A stretch of DNA of 64,000 nucleotides. Source: Bacteroidota bacterium. Its GTDB lineage: Bacteria; Bacteroidota; Ignavibacteria; Ignavibacteriales; Melioribacteraceae. The translations under genes and the position numbers were made by a program. Of this stretch, positions 35,301-44,801 are shown piece by piece; positions within the stretch are counted from its first letter, which is position 1, and each line of letters opens with the position of its first letter. Location: the NCBI GenBank assembly GCA_018818165.1, contig JAHISP010000084.1, positions 1 to 64,000 on the forward strand, read 5' to 3'. A model generated the notes under the pieces. The model saw nothing but the letters and a program-made list of their open reading frames with translations. It was not told the DNA's origin and did no database searches.

Positions 35301-38300
35301 TATTTACTTTTACAGTGATATTTCCAACATTTTTTTGTGTATTTGGAGTAACAATAACATTGGCTACTTCACCATTTATATAACCTTCAGAATAAATATC
35401 AGTTTTAACACTATAAGTATCAGGAGGAACCTCAGTGAAATTAAAGACTCCTTCATTTTCAGTCTGTACAATATATGAATTTGATTTTGAGCTAGCCTCA
35501 ACACTTGCTGAAATTTTTAGAACTTCGCCTAATTGATTAACAACTTTTCCTACAATGCTGCCAGATATTTTGGACAACAATAAATTTTCTGAAATAGTTG
35601 TTGTATTATCCAAAACAGTAACATCTCTACTAATAGTTGAATAATTATCAAGAGTTGCAGATAGTACAAAGTTACCTGGAGCAATATTTGAAAATTTGTA
35701 CTCGCCCAAATTATTTGAAATAGTTGAATATGAATCTTCCTTACTAATAAGTTGAACTGTGGCACCAGTTAATGGAGCTGAGTTTGAATTATCTTTTACA
35801 GTTCCAGAAACTTCTGCAATATTTTCTCGTAAATCTGTAATATCAGCCAAAGCATCCAAATTGGAAGGTGAGATAGTTACATCAACTACCAAAGAAGTTC
35901 TAAAATTAGTTTTTAATGCCGAAACTTTATAATTACCAGATTTTAATGATGGAATTATATATTCCCCGTTTTCATTTGAAGAACTAATATATTCATTTCC
36001 TAAATCCGATATTGCTTTTATGCTTACACCCTCAACAGGTGCACCGGCAACAGTTAAAACCTTTCCCGAAATTTTTCCATTTAATAAATCAAGTGAAAGA
36101 TTAATTGTTTTTGACTCACCATCTTTTATAACAAAATTTGTAATTGTTGTATCAGAGTAACCTGTTTTTGAAAATGATATCTGATAGGTAGAACCAATAA
36201 TTTTATTAATTAAAAATGTACCATCGTTTAAAGTATATATAGTTTTACCTCCGATAGGAGAAATTGAATTAACTAATACATTCGATAATCCACTTCCACC
36301 TGAGGATATACTCCCTGCAATTGTTGCAAAATTTTCTTTAAGTGTTAAATCAATGTTTTGCAAATTCTGTCCAACTGTTAAAGAAACATCAGAACTATCA
36401 GAAAGGTAGCCAACTTTTTTAGCAACTACTTTATAATTTCCCGATGATAAACCTGATGTATAAATTCCATTTTCATTTGATAAAAGTGTTGCTACTATAT
36501 TTCCATCCAAATAAATTGTTATGGTAGCATCCTTTATTAAAGTATTATTATTTGAAAGTATTGTTCCACTAATTGAGGATGGATTTGGAGAAATAGTAAA
36601 ACTTAAAGCTGTATTGCTTGCCGGAACTAACGCTGTTGTAGTTTTAGTGCTCGAAGAATAACCACTCTTTGATATTTCAATTTTATATTCAATGTTTGCT
36701 TCTAAAGCCGCTGAAAATTGACCATTTACATCTGTAACTGTATTTAGTACTAACACATTTGTAGCTTTATTATAAATAGTTACATTTATACTTCTACCTG
36801 GACTTTCGCCAACTTTTATATTTCCAGTTATAGTTGCAGTATTTTGAACAAGACTGAAATCATTATTCAAACTCTGCTGCCCTGCACCAATTGTAATGGG
36901 TTTTGGTGTTGCATCAATAAAACCACTTTTGGATGCTGAAATACTCCAAGTATTTGGCTTCACACTAAAAGAATAACTTCCATTAGCATCAGAAGTTGTT
37001 GTTAACTGAGTTACACCAGAAATAGCTTTTACCAAAGCTCCCGAAAGTGCTAACCCAGAACTTTTAATTTTTCCAGAAATACCACCAGCATTTAGTGATA
37101 ATACGAAATTAATTCCAGAAAGCTTTCCACCTGGCTCTATTGATAAAGTTTGTGGCAGCGGCGCAATGTAACCAGTTTTTGAAACTGATATTTGATGTGT
37201 TCCACTTGGAATACTTAGTGTATAGAGTCCATTTAAATCACTTGTGGTTGATGCAACTCCAAGTATTTCTATTTTAACACCATCCACAGCCACTCCAGTT
37301 GATGTGGTTATTTTACCAGAAATAGAAGATGGATTAGGAGTTAAATCAAATTTTAGATTATCAAGCGTTTGACCAAAACCTAAAGTTAATTGCATTGGGC
37401 TAGAAGCAGTATAACCACTCTTGGAACATGAAAATTTATAAGTTCCTTGTGGCAAACTAAATGAAAATGCTCCAGTTGAATTTGAAGTTTTAGTAACCGA
37501 AGCTCCAATAGTTGGTTCGGCAACAACAGAAATATCTCCAAAAGGAATTTTGGAAGTTGTTCCATCACTATTTTTAATAGCTTTACTAACAATTCCAGAT
37601 ACTTGATTAGCTCTTGGAATTAAAACAAAATTTTTATTTTGCAAATTGTCGTTTGTTACTAATTTTAAACTTAATGGAGAGGGGCTAATAAATGCCGTTT
37701 TGCTAGCTTCAATTACCCAATCACCAGATGAAAGAACAAAACTATAACTACCATCTCCAGAAGAATTACTCTGCTGAGTAGTATTTCCTTTTGTTGCAAG
37801 AATTGTAGCAAGTTGAATTGGTTGTCCCAAATTGTTACTAATTTTTCCAGAAACCGAAACTTCATCCTTAACAATAGAAATTGTTGGAATGTTTATTTGT
37901 CCACTGGTTGCATTTATTATTTGCTCATTTGCTGAAAGATAACCAGCTTTACTAACTCTTAAAGTATATTGCCCAACAGTTGTGCTCAAACTAAAAGTGC
38001 CACTTGATGATGTTAAGACAGATTTTTTTTCATTTGTTACACGATTAATAATCTCAACAAGTGAGTTTGCAAGAGGCAAATTAGTGCTTTTTGCTAGAAC
38101 TTTTCCAGAAATGGTGGAAGGAAATGGGACAAATGGAAACCTAATCACCTTTGGATTCTTTAACGTTGAATTCTTAGTAATTACAATTGTAAGAGTTGTA
38201 TCCTTAAAACCAACCTTATTTCCAATAAATTGGTAGGTTCCTATCGCAATACTATCTACAAATGTCTGTGCATTAGAAACCAAATAAGGATTTGTGGGTG

Positions 38301-39531
38301 TAACACCATCCGCAATAGCAATTGCTCTGCCTTGATAATTTAATAATCCTGTATTATTTAAAGTTGAAAATGCTTCTAATCTAAACACAGCAAGTCTTTT
38401 GTTATAGAAAAAATTAAAAGTTTTGCTTACAGAACCTGCACCCTGCACACCCATTGGAATTATGAACCAAACATAAGTCCCTTTATTCAACTTTAATTTA
38501 GCATCAAAATCAATCAAATTATTTGATGTAATTGTAGAAAATATTGGAATATCAATAGTTTGCTCATTTCCACCAAACGAAGTTACTCTTTCAAAAAGAT
38601 TAAACGAATAATTAACCGCCCAATCAACTTCTGTCCAAGTAAATGTAATTGTCCCTTCGTTATCAAAAGTAGAGTTATTAGCCGGCGAAATTAAACTTGG
38701 TACAGGTAATTTTGATTGATCATTTTCATAAATAAATGCATTAATTCCAGAAATTACTGAGCTGGCAAAAATTGGATTATTAGCTTCGTATAAATTTAGT
38801 ATTACATAATTATAAGTTTCGCCTGGAAGTAAAGGAGCTGGAATACCATTGTCATATGGGTTAAGTAAATTTATGTCACCATACTGTGCTGAAGTTTTAT
38901 TAGTTGTATAATTCCAGATTAAATTTGCACCTTCAATTTTTAAATTTCCATTTGCATCTGTCTTTACTTGGAATGGTGTACTAGAAAGCAATAACCAATA
39001 TGACACTACTCCAGGAACACTGCTCCATTGAAATGTTGGTGTTGAAGTAACAATAGTACCAATTGGATTATTTGCAACCGCACCAGAAGTTGCTGTTATC
39101 ACAAATTGGAACTCATTTGAAAACACTTTACCAGCATCCTTTTTTATATCACTAAGATTGTTTGAGGAAGAATTGGTTAAAATTCCATAATACATACCGG
39201 TTGAAAGTCCAGAACTTCTTCCTTTAAATCTCTGTTGGAAAACGTTATTTCCTAAATTTACCCCTTTTACATTCATCGGGAAGTAGGAATTAGTTAGATT
39301 GTAGCTGCCAGAAGTTGTACCAATTTTTATTTTCACATTTGCTGAATTAATATTTCCATTCCAAGAAAGAACAACTAAACTATCTGGATGGAAAAGAATT
39401 TTTGAACTTAAACTGGTTCCTGAAGTATTAAAACCTTGTGGAATTACAAGAATTGTTTGTGAAAATGATGCCGTAGAAACAAAGATAAAAATCAGTGATA
39501 AGCTAAGAATTTTAATTTTTTGTTTTAACAA
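32311..39531 (-). CDS. Giant secreted protein with about 16 carboxypeptidase-regulatory-like repeats
   Basis: 2406 residues. A signal peptide (LSLIFIFVSTASFSQ) is followed by an N-terminal region with Ig-like pieces (ISPANNSTFDNEGTITFTW) to about residue 470. By my count 16 tandem domains of about 80-90 residues follow, each opening with a variant of ISGKI and containing a GxYxF strand and a SKxGY turn. These are carboxypeptidase-regulatory-like (transthyretin-like) domains. Further Ig-like domains and a C-terminal FlgD-like domain (IKYNMNGELIK-type, IARNGRYIIRLKVKDG) complete it. Repeats have drifted well apart, so the gene is old. It is probably a surface adhesin or stalk-like scaffold, exported with the help of the PorV-like protein encoded next. 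Confidence 0.9.
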   Translation of the reverse strand: MLKQKIKILSLSLIFIFVSTASFSQTILVIPQGFNTSGTSLSSKILFHPDSLVVLSWNGNINSANVKIKIGTTSGSYNLTNSYFPMNVKGVNLGNNVFQQRFKGRSSGLSTGMYYGILTNSSSNNLSDIKKDAGKVFSNEFQFVITATSGAVANNPIGTIVTSTPTFQWSSVPGVVSYWLLLSSTPFQVKTDANGNLKIEGANLIWNYTTNKTSAQYGDINLLNPYDNGIPAPLLPGETYNYVILNLYEANNPIFASSVISGINAFIYENDQSKLPVPSLISPANNSTFDNEGTITFTWTEVDWAVNYSFNLFERVTSFGGNEQTIDIPIFSTITSNNLIDFDAKLKLNKGTYVWFIIPMGVQGAGSVSKTFNFFYNKRLAVFRLEAFSTLNNTGLLNYQGRAIAIADGVTPTNPYLVSNAQTFVDSIAIGTYQFIGNKVGFKDTTLTIVITKNSTLKNPKVIRFPFVPFPSTISGKVLAKSTNLPLANSLVEIINRVTNEKKSVLTSSSGTFSLSTTVGQYTLRVSKAGYLSANEQIINATSGQINIPTISIVKDEVSVSGKISNNLGQPIQLATILATKGNTTQQSNSSGDGSYSFVLSSGDWVIEASKTAFISPSPLSLKLVTNDNLQNKNFVLIPRANQVSGIVSKAIKNSDGTTSKIPFGDISVVAEPTIGASVTKTSNSTGAFSFSLPQGTYKFSCSKSGYTASSPMQLTLGFGQTLDNLKFDLTPNPSSISGKITTSTGVAVDGVKIEILGVASTTSDLNGLYTLSIPSGTHQISVSKTGYIAPLPQTLSIEPGGKLSGINFVLSLNAGGISGKIKSSGLALSGALVKAISGVTQLTTTSDANGSYSFSVKPNTWSISASKSGFIDATPKPITIGAGQQSLNNDFSLVQNTATITGNIKVGESPGRSINVTIYNKATNVLVLNTVTDVNGQFSAALEANIEYKIEISKSGYSSSTKTTTALVPASNTALSFTISPNPSSISGTILSNNNTLIKDATITIYLDGNIVATLLSNENGIYTSGLSSGNYKVVAKKVGYLSDSSDVSLTVGQNLQNIDLTLKENFATIAGSISSGGSGLSNVLVNSISPIGGKTIYTLNDGTFLINKIIGSTYQISFSKTGYSDTTITNFVIKDGESKTINLSLDLLNGKISGKVLTVAGAPVEGVSIKAISDLGNEYISSSNENGEYIIPSLKSGNYKVSALKTNFRTSLVVDVTISPSNLDALADITDLRENIAEVSGTVKDNSNSAPLTGATVQLISKEDSYSTISNNLGEYKFSNIAPGNFVLSATLDNYSTISRDVTVLDNTTTISENLLLSKISGSIVGKVVNQLGEVLKISASVEASSKSNSYIVQTENEGVFNFTEVPPDTYSVKTDIYSEGYINGEVANVIVTPNTQKNVGNITVKVNKSKILGNVGASDVTITLLDNNGNVLKVKQSSSTGDYSFNYLANGSYVVKPAKDGYGFTPASTSVTIGINEEKIINFNAVTRIGDIVVSIKDENGQPLTQVDISIVNADTNYVKIGTTNSLGISKFLDIPSDTYIITPSLVDYTSTPLNQTKTLNNSDSINVSFTLTKNTAQISGTIYKLVSSGNNTPLGKVTISAKSKALGDVITGEVYRALSDSITGKYLIENLPKDEFTITASRTGFESKSVYQNLKINESVIQDFILTPSIVSLKGNVVSKNIKDVNKLTLKAVSTYGEFYSSTNSTGNYSFSELPISSTENDTTFYQISLVGENSTSLTKLLKIPSQKINSTISVPDFLLPSGLLQFTITDYAEPLSGVTATLLNPNGTRLTKITEESGLFSTDTNLFAGTYNLNLTKNEYLTPDNANLNFILDSDTSSISATVNMPFRFTPISEVLANANTVVSVLYKSNVNKENVKGTLFYKTASQSSFTKVDMVKGDTSLVAEIPALNVLEEISYYSQVEFLGIKYSSAEYKITPLAAGILKSITLTPELNSTVLRVGDNYSIKLIIRDGLQESLSDKFTGASAEGKIIWNSPNEVEINIPDSNNPTEVSIIPTKAGDYVVTVTAKLNGVSVISNISLSISDIDITSLSLSSPINQLSNRASGIQFSISGSDTSGRSITLGNSLAWDVEPRASISNEDYEIFTKTGFYRPIDSTFIGNIIIKAVDLISDLSSETSVSLYADIYPNTAIELSDKAGAFITISTNSVNIPIQLKLNNTKIKSVKKFVTPKGEKNKYVVSDRAYSLSYDASTALPGDSLQKGGIIQLPIDASLRFDEGKKGIALYDSKETEWIIVTENLEKNTALNKITNTNLAYNKLTQFGEYAIVSKNEPLGLRYLSVLPTPFSPLVAPVKIGYFLTSDAPPATMDIKIYNMNGELIKTVLENDIQFPGRYGSSSSLKEITWDGMTDRKNIARNGRYIIRLKVKDGKNEIEELIQVVLIK

Positions 39532-39676
39532 GTTAATAATCCTCTTTTTAAAAGTTTGGAAAATTATTTAAGTGTACTATGGTATATAATAAATTTTTAT
39601 TTAATTTGAAACATTTTTAATTTAAGTAAACTATTAATTTGCTCCCAAAATGTTGCTTTTATCATTGCTGGCAGTT

Positions 39677-39823
39677 TTAGCGAATCTGTGTAGAATCCAT
39701 TTGTGGCAATCTTTCGCTTATAAGCCAATTTCTAAATATTTCTTCGCTGAGAATACTCTGAACAAAGTGAATATGCTCGCAAACACAGTCATAAAAATAT
39801 TGTTTTGGAGTGAACTCAACATA
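39677..39823 (-). pseudogene. Possible gene relic after the nitronate monooxygenase gene
   Basis: Directly behind the TAA of the flavoprotein gene, in the same frame, 48 sense codons follow before the next stop. They encode FTPKQYFYDCVCEHIHFVQS and a continuing helix (ILSEEIFRNWLISERLPQMD). The composition is that of a real protein, but there is no start codon. The flavoprotein already ends where its family ends, so this is more likely a fragment of another gene than a lost extension. I do not recognise the family. Confidence 0.3.
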
Positions 39824-40753
39824 TTATTTAGTCAATTCTAAAAATATTTCTTCAACAGATTTAATACTTGTTATTCTTCCAACTCCTGTTCCTGCTTCTA
39901 AAATTCCATCGTCGCAATTTCCGTTAAAGATTCCTAACATTTCTCTTTTTGAGCCTAATAATTCTAATAGCTCTTCATTTGAAGCATTTCGTTTTTCGAG
40001 AGCAATTGCTTTTTTAATAAATGGATTTACAATTCCCCTTGTTAAACCAATGGATTTGAAAAACAGAGCAGTGTCATTATCATCAGCTTTTACAATTGCT
40101 TCTTTATAATTTATATGCGCGGAAGATTCCACAGAAGCGGCAAATAACGTTCCTATTTGAACTCCAGAAGCACCAAGTGCAAATGCTTTTTCAATTCCAA
40201 ATTTATCTACAATTCCTCCAGCGGCAATTATTGGAATTTTTATCTCGTTTACTAATTGAGTTATTAAACTGTCTAATGGAATTTCATCGGCGCCATTATG
40301 CCCGCCGGCTTCAACACCTTCGGCTACAATTGCATCGCAGCCAACTAATTCAGCTTTTAATGCTTGTTTAAGATTTGAAACTACGTGAACAACTTTAATA
40401 TTGTTGTCTTTTAGCAAGCTAATATATTTTGCGGGATTTCCAGCCGAAGTAAATACAATTTTAACACCTTCATCAATTGTAGTTTTAACTAAATCTTCGG
40501 AATCTTTTCGCAATAAAGGGATATTTACTCCAAAAGGATTTTTTGTGGCAGCCTTACATTTTTGAATATGTTCTCTTAGTAAATCTGGTTTCATTGAACC
40601 AGCACCAATAAGCCCGAGTCCGCCATTATTAGAAACCGCCGAAGCAAGTTTCCAACCAGATACCCAAACCATTCCACCCTGAATTATTGGATATTTTATT
40701 CCAAACAACTTTGTTGTTTTTATATTAATTTCATTGTTATTATAATTTTTCAT
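39824..40753 (-). CDS. Nitronate monooxygenase / FabK-like flavoprotein
   Basis: A 309-residue FMN-binding TIM barrel of the 2-nitropropane dioxygenase family. Signatures: GIKYPIIQGGMVWVSGWKLA at the start, IVAEGVEAGGHNG (phosphate-binding loop and the catalytic-region His), IIAAGGIVD and GASGVQIGTLF. Members oxidise nitronates (detoxification of propionate-3-nitronate) or act as enoyl-ACP reductases (FabK); sequence alone does not decide. The frame starts with TTG at 40765, but ATG at 40753 leads directly into the conserved part and is preferred. Confidence 0.88.
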   Translation of the reverse strand: MKNYNNNEINIKTTKLFGIKYPIIQGGMVWVSGWKLASAVSNNGGLGLIGAGSMKPDLLREHIQKCKAATKNPFGVNIPLLRKDSEDLVKTTIDEGVKIVFTSAGNPAKYISLLKDNNIKVVHVVSNLKQALKAELVGCDAIVAEGVEAGGHNGADEIPLDSLITQLVNEIKIPIIAAGGIVDKFGIEKAFALGASGVQIGTLFAASVESSAHINYKEAIVKADDNDTALFFKSIGLTRGIVNPFIKKAIALEKRNASNEELLELLGSKREMLGIFNGNCDDGILEAGTGVGRITSIKSVEEIFLELTK

Positions 40754-40889
40754 TTTACAAACCAATATTTAATATTAATTTTAACCTAACAAAGAAACAA
40801 TTAAATTACAGCAATAAATTTTAAATTATTATTGTCTATTTTTATATCTTTCAAAAAGAAAAGACAATTTGTAATATTTTGGATAAATT

Positions 40890-43800
40890 TTGATTCACAC
40901 AGATTTTAATAAATTACTTGAAGAAACTTACAACCATCTTTGGAATGGACGAAGCAGACTTGCTTTATCTAACGCTAAAAAATTATTTAAGTTACAACCA
41001 AGTAATAGTGAATCCGCAATAATATTTGCTTGGGCATTGCTTGAAAACGGCTATCCAATAAAAGCTCTTGAATATGCCGATTTATCGCTTCAATTAAACG
41101 GAAGCAGTACAAAATCTAAAATGGTGCGGGCACAAATTTTATTACGCTTAAATATTTTAGATGGAGCTACAGAGGATTTTAAGATTTCAATTAAAAATCA
41201 AAAAAATTTTTTAGGAAATTCTTACCTTCAATATGCACGATTAGAAGCTAGCAAAGGGGAACTTTTAAAAGCATTAAACCTAGTGGAAAAAGCTGCTTTA
41301 ATTAATCCTAATTTGAAAGAAGAAATAAGCCATACAAAGGGATTAATTATTTTGGCTTTAGAATTAATGAACAGTAAAAAAGAGCCAGGACCCAAAGAAC
41401 TTCAAAATTATTTTAACAAAACAGCGTCAGCATTAAAAAGCAAAGATATTTGGTTTGTTAGCTTAGTTGCCGATTTTATTTTGAAAAACAAAGCATTAAG
41501 TGAATTCCATACCGATGCTGAGCTAATTAAGCTTGAAGGACTACTCCATTCCTTCCAGTTTAAGCCTGCTCTTGAAAAAGCGAAAAAACTTGAAAAAAAA
41601 TTAAGCGATAATGAGCAGTTCAAAATTATTTATGATAAAATAATTAAAAAGCAAATGAATCAAGAACAAATTGCTTTGGAATTAGAATCTGAATTTAAGG
41701 AAACTCTTTTAGCGCCTAGTGCTATTGATGGTAACGAAAGCAAAATTGTTGAAAAGAAACAAAATAATAAAAAGCAGCGAGTGGATTCTGAATTTTTTGG
41801 TAACAATAAAGCAGATGTTTTTTCATTAAAAATATTTAACCAAACTGAGGAAGAAGCAAAAGGCAAAAGAACATATTACGAACAACTAGAAATAACAAAT
41901 TTGTCGAAAGTTGGTTTAGAAATAATCTTTGAAAATCTTCAATTTGAAAAAAGCGAAAATGAATATAATGCGCAAACTATTTGGTATATAAACGATTTTG
42001 AGGTTCACAAAAACAATTTCAAACTTCAAGTTCCAATGGATTGGGACACTGTAATATTTACACAAATTGCCGAAACCAATTGGAACCTTGGGCAAGGCAA
42101 AGTTGATTTATACATAGAGAATTTTAAAATCTGCGAAAAATGGTTTGTTATTAGTGAAACATCTATTAAGCTTCAAAGTCCTCAAAAGAAAGAAGAGCCA
42201 ATTGAACCACAAAGACCAACAAAAGAGATTGTTGAGCCTGTTGAAACAAATGTACTAGAGTTACCTCCAGCAAGACCGCTTGAAGAATTACTTGAAGAGT
42301 TAAATGGTTTTGTTGGATTAAAAAGTATAAAGCATGCAATTAAAGAATTTATAGACTATTTAAAATTCCAGCAAGAGCGCGAGAAGAAAGGGCTTAATAA
42401 AGGAAAAAGTTTTTCTATTAATGCAATTTTTCAAGGAAACCCTGGCACTGGAAAAACTACAATAGCTCGTTTGCTTGGAGAAATTTTTAGAGCAATGGGA
42501 ATTGTTGAAAAGGGTCATGTTGTTGAAGTTGACCGCTCAAGTCTTGTTGGACAGTACGTTGGCGAAACTGCGCAAAAAACAGAGAAACTAATTCAAGATG
42601 CAATGGGTGGAATTCTTTTTATTGATGAAGCTTACACACTTGTAAAAAAAGGTGGAAGCGGACAGGATTTTGGACAAGAAGCAATTGATATTCTATTAAA
42701 AAGAATGGAAGATAAAAAAGGCGAATTTGTTGTTATTGTTGCAGGTTATCCAAAGGAAATGGATGATTTTGTTCAATCTAATCCTGGATTAAAATCACGT
42801 TTTAATCATTCTTTTACTTTTGAAGATTATACTCCAGATGAGCTTTCTGAAATTTTCGTAAAAGCAATTGCTAAAGAAGAATATCAGATAGATGAAAAAT
42901 CTGCTGCTGAATTAAAGAAAGAATTTACACGTCTTTATCGTAAAAGAGACGCATCTTTTGGAAACGCACGGTTGATTTTGCAAATTTTTGAAAAATTGAA
43001 AATCCAAATTAGTAAACGTCTTGTAAATGTTGATGAAAAAGAAAAATCAAAAGAACTTCTCTCAACATTTATAATGGAAGATATTACAAACACATTGCAA
43101 ACCAAGGACGATTTTAATGTTCAACTTCCTATTGATCAAGAAGCATTAAACTCTGCATTAAGTGAATTAAATAATCTGTTCGGATTGCAATCAATTAAAA
43201 ATGAAGTTGCTGATTTAGTAAAACTTGTAAAATACTTTATTAAGCAGGGTGTAAATGTAAAAGATAAATTTAGTGACCACATTCTCTTTCTTGGTAATCC
43301 TGGAACTGGAAAGACTACTGTTGCACGTATTTTAAGTAATATATATTCCGCTCTTGGAATACTTCCTAACGGACAGTTAATTGAAGTTGATCGTTCGGGT
43401 TTGGTTGGTTCGCATGTTGGCGAAACAGCTCAAAAAACTACAATAATTATCGGTTCGGCAATGGGTGGAACTCTTTTTATTGATGAAGCTTATTCACTAA
43501 CTTCAGGCCAAAGTAGTAGTGATTTTGGAAAAGAAGCGGTTGATACTCTTCTAAAAAGAATGGAAGACGATAGAGGTAAATTTCTTGTTATAGCTGCTGG
43601 ATACACAAATGAAATGAAGGATTTTATAGCCAGTAATCCTGGAATGAAATCGCGATTTACAAAAACTTTTTACTTTGAAGATTACACTCCAGATGAATTA
43701 TTAAAAATTGCGCAATTCAGCGTAAAAAAACTAAAACTAGAATTTACAAATGAAGCAGAAAGTGCACTTAAAACACATTTTAATATTATATACGCAAAGC

Positions 43801-44801
43801 GCGATAAACATTTTGGAAATGCTCGTATTGTCAGAACTCTTATTGAGAAAATTAGAAAAAAACAACTTCTAAGAATTGCTGATGAATCTACAGAAGAAAA
43901 TAAAGATAAAATTGTTCTTACTGATATTATAGAATTTTTAGAAAAAGAAAAAATTGCACAAAAATTTGAACCTCAAAAGAAGGATTCACTTAAAATTATT
44001 GTTAATGAATTAAATCAATTAATTGGACATAGTTCAGTTAAGGAACAAATTATTAAGCAAATAAAAAGTCTTCAAGTTGGAAATTTAAGAGCTGAACGTG
44101 GACTTAAATCTTTAGGCAAAAATTTGAATTCACTTTTTATTGGAAACCCTGGTTCAGGAACTTCAACAATTGCCAAATATCTTGGAACAATTTACAAAGA
44201 ACTGCACTACCTTAAAGGCGGTCATGTTATTGAAGTAAATGGAAATGAGCTTATTGTTGCCGATAGAGAACAAGCTAGAAATAAAATTGAAAGCTATGTT
44301 AATACCGCTCTTGATGGAGTTTTATTTGTTGAAAATCCTTCCCCTCTTTTTGACCAAAAAAATATTGCTGAAATGGTTTTTGATAGTATTGCTTATTTTG
44401 CTGATAAATATTTGGGAAGACTAGTAATTATTATTTCTGGAACAGATGAAGCAATGGAAATTCTTTCCCGTACAAATCAGAATATTAAAATTAAATTTAA
44501 CACTAAATTGCAATTTGAGGATTATTCACCTCGTGAATTGCTTTCCATAACTGCTGATTTAGCTAAAATCAACAATTACAATTTAGATGAAGGCGCCCTT
44601 CAAGTTCTTTTAGATCTTTTTATAAAAGCTAAAGTGCGTTATTATAGAAAATATCAAAACATACGTTTGGCAGAACAAATATTATTTAAAGCTATAAGTA
44701 ATCAAGAAGAAAGAATTTCAATGCTTTATAATTTGAAAGATGAATTACTAACTACAATTATTTTGGATGACGTAACCACTATTGAAATTGAAGATCTTTA
44801 A
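40890..44801 (+). CDS. TPR protein with three tandem CbbX-type AAA+ modules
   Basis: 1303 residues. The N-terminus (1-230) is TPR-like; a beta-rich domain of unknown type covers about 300-430. Three CbbX/SpoVK/EccA-type AAA+ modules follow. Module 1: Walker A GNPGTGKTT (516-524), Walker B FIDEAYTL (D579/E580). Module 2: GNPGTGKTT from 802, FIDEAYSL (D865/E866). Both share VGxxVGETAQKT pore-loop and GLKSRF/GMKSRF arginine motifs. Module 3 is degenerate: GNPGSGTST from 1085 (Thr1091 for Lys), FVENPSPL for Walker B (E1148/N1149), and IKIKF in place of SRF, so it probably neither binds nor splits ATP normally. The start is TTG with no good ATG before the TPRs. Cytoplasmic; substrate unknown. Relatives remodel Rubisco or serve type VII secretion. 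Confidence 0.9.
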   Translation: MIHTDFNKLLEETYNHLWNGRSRLALSNAKKLFKLQPSNSESAIIFAWALLENGYPIKALEYADLSLQLNGSSTKSKMVRAQILLRLNILDGATEDFKISIKNQKNFLGNSYLQYARLEASKGELLKALNLVEKAALINPNLKEEISHTKGLIILALELMNSKKEPGPKELQNYFNKTASALKSKDIWFVSLVADFILKNKALSEFHTDAELIKLEGLLHSFQFKPALEKAKKLEKKLSDNEQFKIIYDKIIKKQMNQEQIALELESEFKETLLAPSAIDGNESKIVEKKQNNKKQRVDSEFFGNNKADVFSLKIFNQTEEEAKGKRTYYEQLEITNLSKVGLEIIFENLQFEKSENEYNAQTIWYINDFEVHKNNFKLQVPMDWDTVIFTQIAETNWNLGQGKVDLYIENFKICEKWFVISETSIKLQSPQKKEEPIEPQRPTKEIVEPVETNVLELPPARPLEELLEELNGFVGLKSIKHAIKEFIDYLKFQQEREKKGLNKGKSFSINAIFQGNPGTGKTTIARLLGEIFRAMGIVEKGHVVEVDRSSLVGQYVGETAQKTEKLIQDAMGGILFIDEAYTLVKKGGSGQDFGQEAIDILLKRMEDKKGEFVVIVAGYPKEMDDFVQSNPGLKSRFNHSFTFEDYTPDELSEIFVKAIAKEEYQIDEKSAAELKKEFTRLYRKRDASFGNARLILQIFEKLKIQISKRLVNVDEKEKSKELLSTFIMEDITNTLQTKDDFNVQLPIDQEALNSALSELNNLFGLQSIKNEVADLVKLVKYFIKQGVNVKDKFSDHILFLGNPGTGKTTVARILSNIYSALGILPNGQLIEVDRSGLVGSHVGETAQKTTIIIGSAMGGTLFIDEAYSLTSGQSSSDFGKEAVDTLLKRMEDDRGKFLVIAAGYTNEMKDFIASNPGMKSRFTKTFYFEDYTPDELLKIAQFSVKKLKLEFTNEAESALKTHFNIIYAKRDKHFGNARIVRTLIEKIRKKQLLRIADESTEENKDKIVLTDIIEFLEKEKIAQKFEPQKKDSLKIIVNELNQLIGHSSVKEQIIKQIKSLQVGNLRAERGLKSLGKNLNSLFIGNPGSGTSTIAKYLGTIYKELHYLKGGHVIEVNGNELIVADREQARNKIESYVNTALDGVLFVENPSPLFDQKNIAEMVFDSIAYFADKYLGRLVIIISGTDEAMEILSRTNQNIKIKFNTKLQFEDYSPRELLSITADLAKINNYNLDEGALQVLLDLFIKAKVRYYRKYQNIRLAEQILFKAISNQEERISMLYNLKDELLTTIILDDVTTIEIEDL

